NCBI RefSeq assembly: GCF_018860565.1
Contig: NZ_JAHKPS010000028.1
Span: 62,001 to 126,000 of the forward strand
Source: Winogradskyella psychrotolerans
GTDB lineage: Bacteria; Bacteroidota; Bacteroidia; Flavobacteriales; Flavobacteriaceae
Length of the DNA: 64,000 bases
Reading direction: 5' to 3'
Each line of letters opens with the position of its first letter. The stretch's first letter is position 1. Made by a program: the position numbers and the translations under genes. Positions 9,531 through 16,912 of the stretch are shown one piece after another. The notes beneath the pieces were generated by a model that was not told where the DNA came from, did no database searches, and was given only the letters and a program-made list of their open reading frames with translations.

Positions 9531-11480
9531 TTGAAATATACTTATTTTATATTCTTGCTCAGTTTTTTAAGTTTTCTGCCAGCACAGAACAATTTAGATA
9601 AGCAAAAAGTCATAGACTCATTAATTAGCACTGTAGATACTTACACTGATAATTATGAAAAAATAAGAGTCCTTACAAGTAATGCTGGCCAATTTCGATA
9701 CTCAAAAGATTCGCGTGCTTTAATTGATAAAGCCATCAGCATTTCTAAAAGAAACAATGATGCTAAGCTATTTGCTAATTCATATTATTCCTTAGGAAAC
9801 TTCTTCTATTACAACAGCCAATTAGATTCCGCTGAGATATATTTAGATAAATCTATTTCTTATGTCAATGATAAGACAATGCCCTTTTTAAGAGCTTCTA
9901 ATTTAATGACAAAAAGTGGCATTTATAGCAAACAAGGCAATATTCCTTTAGCGCTTGCTACAATGTTAAATTCTAAACGTGCTTTAGACAAAATAGATAG
10001 TTTAAAATTAGATAAAAAACAACGTTCAAAATTCAAAGGTGAAAGTTTAGTGCTCAATAACGCATTAGCTAACTATTACAATCAAATGGAAGAATTTGAT
10101 AAAGCCGTTGGTTATTATAATGATGCTTATGAAGCAGCACTGAATTTAGGTTCTTTTGCTAATGCTGGTATTATAATTTCTAACAAAGGAGAACTGCTTT
10201 TAAGTCAAGGAAAATATGAAGAAGCGCTTAAACTATTTAACGAAGGAAAAGTACTTAAAGAAAAAGGGAAAGCTCCTATGCGTTTTATTATGAGTTCTGT
10301 ACTAAATATTGGAAATGCACACTCTAAGCTAAAAAATTATGATAAAGCACTTAAAAACTTAAATGAAGCTCATAATTACTATGAAGAAGCAGGTGTAACT
10401 GAAAATTTAACCATTGCAAAGAATTATAGAGGTAACCTTTATTTTGAAACAGGAAAACACAATTTAGCTATTGAGGATTGCGACAAAGCTAAATCTCTAG
10501 CAATAGAAACTGGAAATTTAGAACTAACAGCTGAAGCTTGCGATTGCTTATCTAAAACTTACAAAGCTACTCGTAATTATGATAAAGCTTTGGATAATTT
10601 TCAACTTTTGACTAAAACTAAGGATTCCATTTTCAATAAAAACAACATTAAAAAACAAACGCAACAAGAAATGGAATATGAGTTTAACAAAACTCAGGAA
10701 CTTAATGCCATTGAACTAGAAGCTAAGGAAAAGCAGAGCAAGTTGTATTCTTACCTAGCAGTATTAGGTTTGCTATTAGTTTTAGTTTTAGGGTTTTTCT
10801 CTTATAGAAATAAAAAGCAAAGTATTACACTAGCCAAACAAAAGAAACTATTAGAAGCATCCGTAGATGAAAAAAATGTACTACTTAAAGAAACACATCA
10901 TCGCGTAAAAAATAGTTTTCAAATTGTATCTAGTCTTTTGTATTTACAATCTGAAAGCGTTGAAGACAAAGAAGCTAAAATTGCCATTAAAGAAGCTGAA
11001 AACAGAGTACGTTCTATGGTATTAATTCATCAAAAATTATACAATAAGGATGAACTGGTAGGCATTAATACCCACGATTATTTTAATGATTTAGTACGTG
11101 ACATTTTTGAAAGTCATCAATTTGAGTCAGAAGCCATCAAATACGAATTAAATGTAGAATCTTTGGTTTTAGATATTGAAACCATTACTCCAATAGGCTT
11201 AATTTTAAACGAGCTTATTGTAAATACCATAAAACACGCTTTTGATAAGGTGACACCAGAAAGCAAAATTAATATTCAATTTCATAAAGAAGCAGAACAA
11301 TTAGTATTAAAAGTAATTGATAATGGCAAAGGGTTTGAAGGGGAAATAAAAAGCACTTCTTTTGGCATCACTTTAATGAAAGCATTGTCTAAAAAGCTCA
11401 AGGCTACTTTAAATTATAAATCAGAACTCAATAAAGGCACAGAAGCCACCTTAGTTATAAATAAATACAAGCTTCTTTAG
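9531..11480 (+). CDS. TPR sensor histidine kinase, HisKA_2 type
   Basis: The 649-residue protein has a signal peptide (to about residue 19, ending PAQ) and at least six TPR-like repeats (residues 60-370), which should be periplasmic. A transmembrane helix lies near 405-422. The HisKA_2 phosphoacceptor region is ETHHRVKNSFQ, with the His pair at 456-457, followed by an HATPase_c domain with LNELIVNTIKHAF (N box), DNGKGF (G1) and a GITLM segment. It probably phosphorylates the LytTR regulator encoded 103 bp downstream. The start is a TTG at 9531; no in-frame ATG gives the signal peptide. It follows the asparaginase gene by 38 bp and may be read from that transcript. Confidence 0.9.
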   Translation: MKYTYFIFLLSFLSFLPAQNNLDKQKVIDSLISTVDTYTDNYEKIRVLTSNAGQFRYSKDSRALIDKAISISKRNNDAKLFANSYYSLGNFFYYNSQLDSAEIYLDKSISYVNDKTMPFLRASNLMTKSGIYSKQGNIPLALATMLNSKRALDKIDSLKLDKKQRSKFKGESLVLNNALANYYNQMEEFDKAVGYYNDAYEAALNLGSFANAGIIISNKGELLLSQGKYEEALKLFNEGKVLKEKGKAPMRFIMSSVLNIGNAHSKLKNYDKALKNLNEAHNYYEEAGVTENLTIAKNYRGNLYFETGKHNLAIEDCDKAKSLAIETGNLELTAEACDCLSKTYKATRNYDKALDNFQLLTKTKDSIFNKNNIKKQTQQEMEYEFNKTQELNAIELEAKEKQSKLYSYLAVLGLLLVLVLGFFSYRNKKQSITLAKQKKLLEASVDEKNVLLKETHHRVKNSFQIVSSLLYLQSESVEDKEAKIAIKEAENRVRSMVLIHQKLYNKDELVGINTHDYFNDLVRDIFESHQFESEAIKYELNVESLVLDIETITPIGLILNELIVNTIKHAFDKVTPESKINIQFHKEAEQLVLKVIDNGKGFEGEIKSTSFGITLMKALSKKLKATLNYKSELNKGTEATLVINKYKLL

Positions 11481-11496
11481 GAATACTAAAAGTCTT

Positions 11497-11564
11497 ATTC
11501 ACTAAATAAAATGAGGCATTTACTAAAAAAAGAGACCATTAACAAAGCTTTTAAACTAGATTAA
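11497..11564 (+). promoter_or_regulatory. LytTR-type direct repeat plus promoter before the response regulator gene
   Basis: ATTCACTAAA (11497-11506) and ATTTACTAAA (11518-11527) form a direct repeat with 21-bp period, two helical turns. TTTTAAACTAGATT follows at 11549-11562 and contains a -7-like TAGATTAA (11557-11564) that starts 39 bp after the start of the second repeat. Two other copies of this arrangement occur in the window (12323-12390 and 14718-14784). LytTR regulators are known to bind short direct repeats about two turns apart, so I infer this is an autoregulatory site for the gene at 11584. No TTG is present at -33, as expected for an activator-dependent promoter. Confidence 0.65.
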
Positions 11565-11583
11565 GACTCTAAATAAATAAAGT

Positions 11584-12273
11584 TTGAAATCCCTAAACAT
11601 CTTTATCGTTGAAGACGAACCTTTAATAGTTTCTACTATTGAAGTCGCATTACGCAAACAAGGTTTTTTTGCTATTGGTGATGCTGAAGATTACACAACC
11701 GCTCTGCGAGATATAGAATTGCTAAAACCAGACTTAACGCTTCTTGATATTCAACTTTCTGGAGATAAAGATGGTGTAGATTTGGCCACAGAATTAGATA
11801 AAAAAAACATTCCTTATTTATTTCTTTCATCTCAAACAGATCCAAATACCATTGAGCGTGTTAAGCATACTAATCCACTTGGTTATATTGTAAAGCCCTT
11901 TACAGAAACCAGTTTAAGAACCAATATTGAATTGGCATGGCATAATTACAACGAATCAAAGCAACATTTTTTAAGTATAAAACACGAAGGCAGACTGCAT
12001 CGTATTAATCAGAACTCAATACAATATTTAAAAGCATTCGATAACTATTGTTACATAGTTACCAAAACTGAAACTTATTTAGTACCACATACGCTCAAAC
12101 ACATTTACGAACAATTACAAGGCAATGATTTTATTAAAGCACATCGTTCTTATGTGGTCAACTTAAAACACATTCTTAGTGTTAACAAAAACACCATCTC
12201 TCTTATTGACGAAAGTATTCCTGTAAGTGCTTCACAGAAAAGTTTAGTCGTTAGTAGGCTAAAAAGCCTATAG
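11584..12273 (+). CDS. LytTR-family response regulator
   Basis: This 229-residue protein has an N-terminal receiver domain (FIVEDEP at 7-13, phosphoacceptor D55 in LLDIQ, SSQ near 99, and K in YIVKPF). A C-terminal LytTR DNA-binding domain covers roughly residues 135-229 (YLKAFDNYCYI, HRSYVVNL, IPVSASQK). It is the partner of the HisKA_2 kinase just upstream. The start is a TTG at 11584; an ATG would truncate the receiver domain. The predicted promoter leaves a leader of only about 13 nt. The repeats at 11497, 12323 and 14718 are its likely binding sites. Confidence 0.92.
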   Translation: MKSLNIFIVEDEPLIVSTIEVALRKQGFFAIGDAEDYTTALRDIELLKPDLTLLDIQLSGDKDGVDLATELDKKNIPYLFLSSQTDPNTIERVKHTNPLGYIVKPFTETSLRTNIELAWHNYNESKQHFLSIKHEGRLHRINQNSIQYLKAFDNYCYIVTKTETYLVPHTLKHIYEQLQGNDFIKAHRSYVVNLKHILSVNKNTISLIDESIPVSASQKSLVVSRLKSL

Positions 12274-12322
12274 TTAAGATTAACGGAACTCAGTAAAAAA
12301 CACATTTCTTACGTTAATCTGT

Positions 12323-12410
12323 ATTCACTATAAAAAAAAGTGCGTTCACTAAAAATAGTAGTCTAAAAGACTGATTTTAAACTAGATTTATTTTAGCTAT
12401 TAATCAGTCT
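12323..12410 (+). promoter_or_regulatory. LytTR-type direct repeat plus promoter before the tail-fibre-like gene
   Basis: ATTCACTATA (12323-12332) and GTTCACTAAA (12344-12353) are spaced 21 bp. TTTTAAACTAGATT recurs at 12375-12388, exactly 31 bp after the start of the second repeat as at the response-regulator promoter, and gives a -7-like TAGATTTA at 12383-12390. In addition AGACTGATT (12368-12376) and AATCAGTCT (12402-12410) form a 9-bp inverted repeat spanning the promoter core. The leader to the ATG at 12492 is about 95 nt. Confidence 0.65.
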
Positions 12411-12491
12411 TTATAATTGAAAAAACAATTTCTCTACAAAAATCATCACTCAAATTGTTTTTAGAAGAAGACTACTCAAAAACGTGCTATT

Positions 12492-14612
12492 ATGAAAACA
12501 AAATTACGACTTTCATGTTCATTTACCTTTCTATTTATTCTTTCCGTTGCGGCACAAGTAGGTGTTGGTAATACTAATCCACAAGCCCAATTAGACATCT
12601 CTGCAAGCAGCACTTCTAGTCCTGCAAACAGTGATGGTATTTTAATTCCACGTATGAGTAATTTCCCATCTACACCAGGTGCCACAAGAGATGGTATGCT
12701 TATTTTTTACACAGGAACAGGAGCTTCAGGAAAGGGGTTTTATTATTATAATCACGGTACTGGTTGGGTTATAATAAATAGTAAGGATGATCAAAACCTA
12801 TTAACACCTAATTTAGTTGGAACAACTTTAAATTTAGGTATCGAAAACGGAACAGGAACCGCTATCAATTTAGCTCCATTACAAGATGGAACAGGAACCG
12901 ATAACCAAACCATTGATAATTTGAGTTTAAGTGGAACAACATTAAGACTTTCTTTAGAAAATGACGGGCAGCCTTTACAAACAGTAAACTTAGCGTCATT
13001 GCAAGACGGAACGGGAACCGATAATCAAAATATTCAAAGCCTAGGGTTTAATTCATCAACAAATATGCTCACAGTTGGCATAGAAAATGGCACATCTCAA
13101 TCTGTTAATTTATCTGCTTTAGATAGTGGAGGCGACATCATTCAAGTTAATGCAGGCACTGGTCTTACAGGAGGAGGAGCAACGGGTAATGTAACGCTTA
13201 ATGCTGTTGGTACAAATGGACTTACAACAAATGCCAATGATATTAGGCTTGGTGGAAGTCTTATTCAGAATACAACAATAACCAACGGAGTTAATGATTT
13301 AAATATAAATATTAACAGTACTGGAACATTTAAAGTACAAGATGCTGGCGTTAACAAACTTGAAGTCAATGCCTTTGGTGACACCGTACTTGGAGGTGAT
13401 CTATATTTAAGAGATGAAAATTCTAACGCAACATCTACAGTAATAGCAAGATTTATAGATGATGCAGATGATGGTAGGCTTCAAATAATGGAAAACGGAA
13501 TTGTTTCAGTTGACTTAGATGCCAATTCACAATTTGTTTTTAACGAACAAGGACTAGACAGAAATTTTAGAATAGAATCAAATGCAAATAGTGGAATGTT
13601 TAACCTTGACGCAGGGCTCAACAGAGTATCTATAGGCGCTGTTAATAATGCAGGCACCTTTAATGTTACAGGTAATTCTTTCTTTTCTGATGATATTTAC
13701 CTTAGAGACGGTTCTGTAAGCGGAGGAGATATATTAGCCAGACTTTATGATAGTGCCGACGATGGTGTTTTAGATATTTACCAAAATAATGCTGTAAGTC
13801 ATAAGATACATGGTAATGGAGCTACTGTTTTTAATGAACTTGGAACAGCTGTAAATGATTTTAGAATGGAGTCAGATACAAGACCCTATTTATTTTGGTT
13901 AGATGCTAGTGCAAATGTTATAAGATTTGGAAATAATGATACCGCTGGATATGCAGAGAACGGCAATACAAGAATGGTAAATTCATTTAACACTACAATA
14001 AACTATGTTGCAGATTTTGAACTTGGCTCAAACAATAGAGATACAACAGTAGGAATTGGAAGTACAGAGTTCTTACATGATGCTGGTAATTTATACGTTA
14101 TGCTTCATGGAAGATTATTACCGTATGATGATAATGCAAGATCTTTAGGCACTTCAAATTGGAGATGGCAATCACTTTGGGCAGTAGATGGTACAATTAA
14201 TACCAGCGACCTAAGGCAAAAAAAGAATATAAAGCCCCTAAAATATGGTTTAGAAAAGCTAATGCAAATAGAGACTATTACGTACAAATGGAAAGATGCA
14301 ACCAACCAAGCTACTAAGATTGGCTTTTCTGCACAAAACTTATTAGAAACAATTCCTGAGGTTGTTGTAACAGAAGAATCTGTAACTATAGATGAAGAAA
14401 CAGGTGCAGAAGAAATGCGTCCTGTAACAAATCTAGGTGTGTATTACTCGGATATTATTCCTGTAACTGTAAAAGCCATACAAGAACTAAACACCAAAGT
14501 AGAAACTTTAGAAGCTGAAAATAAAAACTTAAAACAACAATTAAGCAAGTTAGAACAGTTAGAAGCAAGACTTTTAGCTTTAGAAAGAAATACTAATACA
14601 ACAGGAGATTAA
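12492..14612 (+). CDS. Secreted tail-fibre-domain protein with S74-type intramolecular chaperone
   Basis: The 706-residue protein has a signal peptide (to about residue 22, ending AAQ) followed by VGVGNTNPQAQLDISA, a common start of Bacteroidota secreted tail-fibre-like proteins. Repeats containing QDGTGTDNQ occur near residues 130-180, and there are two repeated segments with YLRD. The C-terminus (about 565-690) carries the endosialidase/peptidase S74 signature: SDLRQKKNIKPL, GLEKLMQIETITYKWK, GFSAQNLLETIPEVV. It ends in a trimeric coiled coil (EAENKNLKQQLSKLEQLEARL). The S74 domain is known to assist trimer folding and then cleave itself. The likely role is a trimeric surface fibre. A LytTR-type promoter precedes it and a hairpin terminator follows. 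Confidence 0.88.
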   Translation: MKTKLRLSCSFTFLFILSVAAQVGVGNTNPQAQLDISASSTSSPANSDGILIPRMSNFPSTPGATRDGMLIFYTGTGASGKGFYYYNHGTGWVIINSKDDQNLLTPNLVGTTLNLGIENGTGTAINLAPLQDGTGTDNQTIDNLSLSGTTLRLSLENDGQPLQTVNLASLQDGTGTDNQNIQSLGFNSSTNMLTVGIENGTSQSVNLSALDSGGDIIQVNAGTGLTGGGATGNVTLNAVGTNGLTTNANDIRLGGSLIQNTTITNGVNDLNININSTGTFKVQDAGVNKLEVNAFGDTVLGGDLYLRDENSNATSTVIARFIDDADDGRLQIMENGIVSVDLDANSQFVFNEQGLDRNFRIESNANSGMFNLDAGLNRVSIGAVNNAGTFNVTGNSFFSDDIYLRDGSVSGGDILARLYDSADDGVLDIYQNNAVSHKIHGNGATVFNELGTAVNDFRMESDTRPYLFWLDASANVIRFGNNDTAGYAENGNTRMVNSFNTTINYVADFELGSNNRDTTVGIGSTEFLHDAGNLYVMLHGRLLPYDDNARSLGTSNWRWQSLWAVDGTINTSDLRQKKNIKPLKYGLEKLMQIETITYKWKDATNQATKIGFSAQNLLETIPEVVVTEESVTIDEETGAEEMRPVTNLGVYYSDIIPVTVKAIQELNTKVETLEAENKNLKQQLSKLEQLEARLLALERNTNTTGD

Positions 14613-14658
14613 AAAATTAATAATTGTTTAAAGGAACAATTATGTTTTTGAGGAAAAG

Positions 14659-14682
14659 GCCGCTGTAGGGAGCGGCTTTTTC
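14659..14682 (+). terminator. Rho-independent terminator after the tail-fibre-like gene
   Basis: GCCGCT / AGCGGC stem (14659-14664 with 14671-14676), loop GTAGGG, flanked by A and T runs. The loop and inner stem match the terminator at 14821-14846. Confidence 0.85.
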
Positions 14683-14717
14683 GTTTTTAATAAATTTATC
14701 AAATCCTACGTAATGTT

Positions 14718-14784
14718 ATTCACTAAAGAAAAGAAGCTATTCACTAAATAAAACTGATTTCTTCATGCATTTACGCTAATTTTA
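14718..14784 (+). promoter_or_regulatory. Third LytTR-type direct repeat plus -7 element, with no gene behind it
   Basis: Two perfect ATTCACTAAA copies (14718-14727 and 14739-14748), again 21 bp apart, lie between two terminators. A -7-like TAATTTTA at 14777-14784 begins 38 bp after the start of the second copy (39 bp at the other two sites). No rightward ORF follows; the next rightward signal is the terminator at 14821. Confidence 0.6.
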
Positions 14785-14790
14785 TAAAGC

Positions 14791-14852
14791 TATTATTTTA
14801 GTAGAATTATATATTTAGGTAAAAGTCGCTGTAGGGAGCGACTTTTTCTTTT
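14791..14852 (+). ncRNA. Candidate small RNA under LytTR control
   Basis: The promoter-like element at 14777-14784 and the strong terminator at 14821-14846 would define a transcript of about 60 nt with no coding capacity. It would end at the 3' edge of the convergent aldehyde dehydrogenase gene. This is an inference from signals only; the element could instead be a leftover of a duplicated gene whose coding part was lost. Confidence 0.35.
14821..14851. terminator. Perfect 10-bp hairpin terminator between convergent genes
   Basis: AAAAGTCGCT (14821-14830) pairs fully with AGCGACTTTT (14837-14846) around loop GTAGGG, followed by a T-rich run. Being A/T-flanked on both sides it could also serve the leftward aldehyde dehydrogenase gene, though that gene's stop lies inside the T-run side at 14852. 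Confidence 0.8.
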
Positions 14853-16264
14853 TAAAACCACTTTATGGTCCATCTTGCCAATTTCTCCTTAAAACTACTA
14901 TAAGGCGGAAACAACAACTCTGTAACTCCAAATGTATGTTGCTTCATTACCGAACGTTCATTACTAAATGCCTTAAACCCAAAAAAACCATGACTCTTAC
15001 CAATACCACTATTATTAACACCTCCAAAAGGTAAATTATGATTGGCGTAATGCAACACACTATTATTAATACACGTCCCTCCTGCCCTAGTATTATTCAT
15101 GATTTTTCTAGTATTAACTTTACTTTTACTATAAATATAAAGTGCCAATGGCCTCGGTTTAGAATTAATGTATTTAATTGCTTCATCTAAATTTTCATAA
15201 GTGACTATAGGTAAAATAGGCCCAAATATTTCATCTTCTAATAATTTAGCTTCAGGTTTTAAATCGGAAATTAAAGTCGGTTCTATATATTTTGAAGCAC
15301 TATCGGTTTCACCTCCTACTTCAAAAGTTGCCTTTAGAGCTCTTGCATTTTCGAGATAAGAATTTAAACGTTCAAAATGCTTATCTGTTACTATTTTTCC
15401 ATAAGAATCTGATGTTTTTGGATAATCATTATAATAGCTTTTAAGCCATTTTTTACACGATGTAATAAATTGAGTTTTTATACTTTCATCTATTAAAATA
15501 TAATCGGGAGCCACACAAATTTGCCCACAGTTCAGAAATTTTGCCCACATAATTTTCTTTGCTGCTTTATCTATATTAGCCGTTTTATCTACTATGGTTG
15601 GAGATTTCCCGCCAAGTTCTAAGGTTACAGAAGCCAAATGTTTAGATGCTGCTTCCATAACAATTTTCCCCACGTTTGGAGAACCGGTAAAAAAGATATG
15701 ATTAAAAGGGAGTTTTAACAACTGCGTAGAGACCTCAACCTCACCTTGCACCAAAGCCACTTCATCTTCTAAAAACACATCTGCAATAATTTTAGACATT
15801 AATGCAGAAGAATGCGGTGTCATCTCAGAGGGCTTTATAATTGCCGTGTTTCCTGCAGCTATAGCTGATACTAAAGGACCAAAAGTAAGATTGAAAGGAA
15901 AATTCCAAGGAGAAATAATTAAACAAACCCCTTTGGGCTCATATGTAATATAAGAACTAGATCCCAACATAGACATTGGTGTTTCTACCCTTTGCTTTTG
16001 AGTCCATTGCTTTAAATGCTTTTTAGCATGTTTAATATCTCCTATGATGGCAAAAATTTCTGTAAGTTCTGTTTCTACCACAGGTTTCCCTAAATCTTTT
16101 TGCAGAGCCTCCTGAATTTGAGTTCTATAAGTAACCTCAATAGCACGCTGAAGTTGGGTTAAAATCTTACGCCTTTCCTTATAACTACGATTCCCTACTG
16201 CATATTGGTTTTCTCGTTGTTTTAAAAACAGTTTAAAATATGGATTACTATTAACATCATTCAT
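14852..16264 (-). CDS. Aldehyde dehydrogenase, class 3-like
   Basis: This 470-residue NAD(P)-dependent aldehyde dehydrogenase has PWNFPFNL near 119-126, FFTGSPNVGK near 191-200, catalytic base E216 in LELGGKSP and catalytic Cys250 in CGQICVAPDY. The length and the C-terminal hydrophobic, basic tail (LLFPPYSSFKEKLARWTIKWF, in part) resemble class 3 fatty aldehyde dehydrogenases, which oxidise medium- and long-chain aldehydes to acids. A membrane-proximal location is plausible from the tail but unproven. The gene stands alone: neighbours are convergent on one side and a divergent small gene on the other. Confidence 0.93.
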   Translation of the reverse strand: MNDVNSNPYFKLFLKQRENQYAVGNRSYKERRKILTQLQRAIEVTYRTQIQEALQKDLGKPVVETELTEIFAIIGDIKHAKKHLKQWTQKQRVETPMSMLGSSSYITYEPKGVCLIISPWNFPFNLTFGPLVSAIAAGNTAIIKPSEMTPHSSALMSKIIADVFLEDEVALVQGEVEVSTQLLKLPFNHIFFTGSPNVGKIVMEAASKHLASVTLELGGKSPTIVDKTANIDKAAKKIMWAKFLNCGQICVAPDYILIDESIKTQFITSCKKWLKSYYNDYPKTSDSYGKIVTDKHFERLNSYLENARALKATFEVGGETDSASKYIEPTLISDLKPEAKLLEDEIFGPILPIVTYENLDEAIKYINSKPRPLALYIYSKSKVNTRKIMNNTRAGGTCINNSVLHYANHNLPFGGVNNSGIGKSHGFFGFKAFSNERSVMKQHTFGVTELLFPPYSSFKEKLARWTIKWF

Positions 16265-16541
16265 AATAAAATGTCTATTTATATGTGTTTCAAGTCCGTT
16301 TAATGTATTTCGTCGATAAAAGATATTATAATATGCTTTTTATCTTAAAAACAAGATCGTTTAACATAAATACCAACGTATTTAAAGGGCTAGCGGCACA
16401 ATTTATGCATTTCAACGATGTTTTTTGTCGCCATTTCCCATTTAACAGTTTATCGATATACTTCATCTAAAAATTTTAGCCACGCTCTCAATGTTATGTT
16501 TCTTTGACTCGAAGTTAAAACAAATATAACTTCTTACGATT

Positions 16542-16802
16542 ATGAAAAACGCTTTAATCTTCTTATTATTCTTAACAGTATCTTTTACTGGATTTGCACA
16601 ACAAGACGTAACAGCTAATACTGAAAATGAAATCGTAGAAACTGTTAAAGTTGAAAAAGTAGAATCTAAAACAATTGAAGCTTCTGCTAAAATTAAAGCT
16701 AAGGTTTTAAAAATGAATCGTAAAAAAAGTAACGAAATCATCAGTATTAAAGCGTATAGAAAAAGTCTTCAAATTAAAGTTAAGACTGTAAAGCTTTGTT
16801 AA
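16542..16802 (+). CDS. Small secreted protein of unknown function
   Basis: This 86-residue protein has a clear signal peptide (residues 1-20, ending GFAQQ) and a short lysine- and glutamate-rich mature part (KVEKVESKTIEASAKIKAKVLKMNRKK). No family was recognised. The mature region is charged and probably helical. It stands alone between the aldehyde dehydrogenase gene and a terminator at 16856-16888, so it has its own transcript. The first 240 bp upstream (16265-16541) hold no convincing gene. Confidence 0.65.
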   Translation: MKNALIFLLFLTVSFTGFAQQDVTANTENEIVETVKVEKVESKTIEASAKIKAKVLKMNRKKSNEIISIKAYRKSLQIKVKTVKLC

Positions 16803-16814
16803 GCCTAACAAAAA

Positions 16815-16850
16815 ATGCTATTAACCATATATAATGCTATTAACCATATA
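16815..16850. repeat. Short tandem repeat, two copies with 19-bp period
   Basis: ATGCTATTAACCATATA occurs at 16815-16831 and again at 16834-16850, between a small gene's stop and its terminator. Probably local slippage; no function evident. Confidence 0.7.
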
Positions 16851-16855
16851 TTGTT

Positions 16856-16890
16856 AAAAAAAGCCGAAACTCACGTTTCGGCTTTTTTGT
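16856..16890. terminator. Bidirectional terminator between the small secreted gene and cphA
   Basis: AAAAGCCGAAAC pairs with GTTTCGGCTTTT around a TCAC loop (arms 16856-16870 and 16875-16888), with A and T runs on either side, so it can end transcription from both convergent genes. Confidence 0.9.
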
Positions 16891-16912
16891 TTTTTATAAG
16901 GTTATAAAATCA

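Noticed and set aside
16285..16470. 61-codon rightward frame between the aldehyde dehydrogenase and the small secreted gene
   Set aside because: It starts at GTG, has no family, no ribosome-site support and unusual composition; it probably covers the regulatory region of neighbouring genes.
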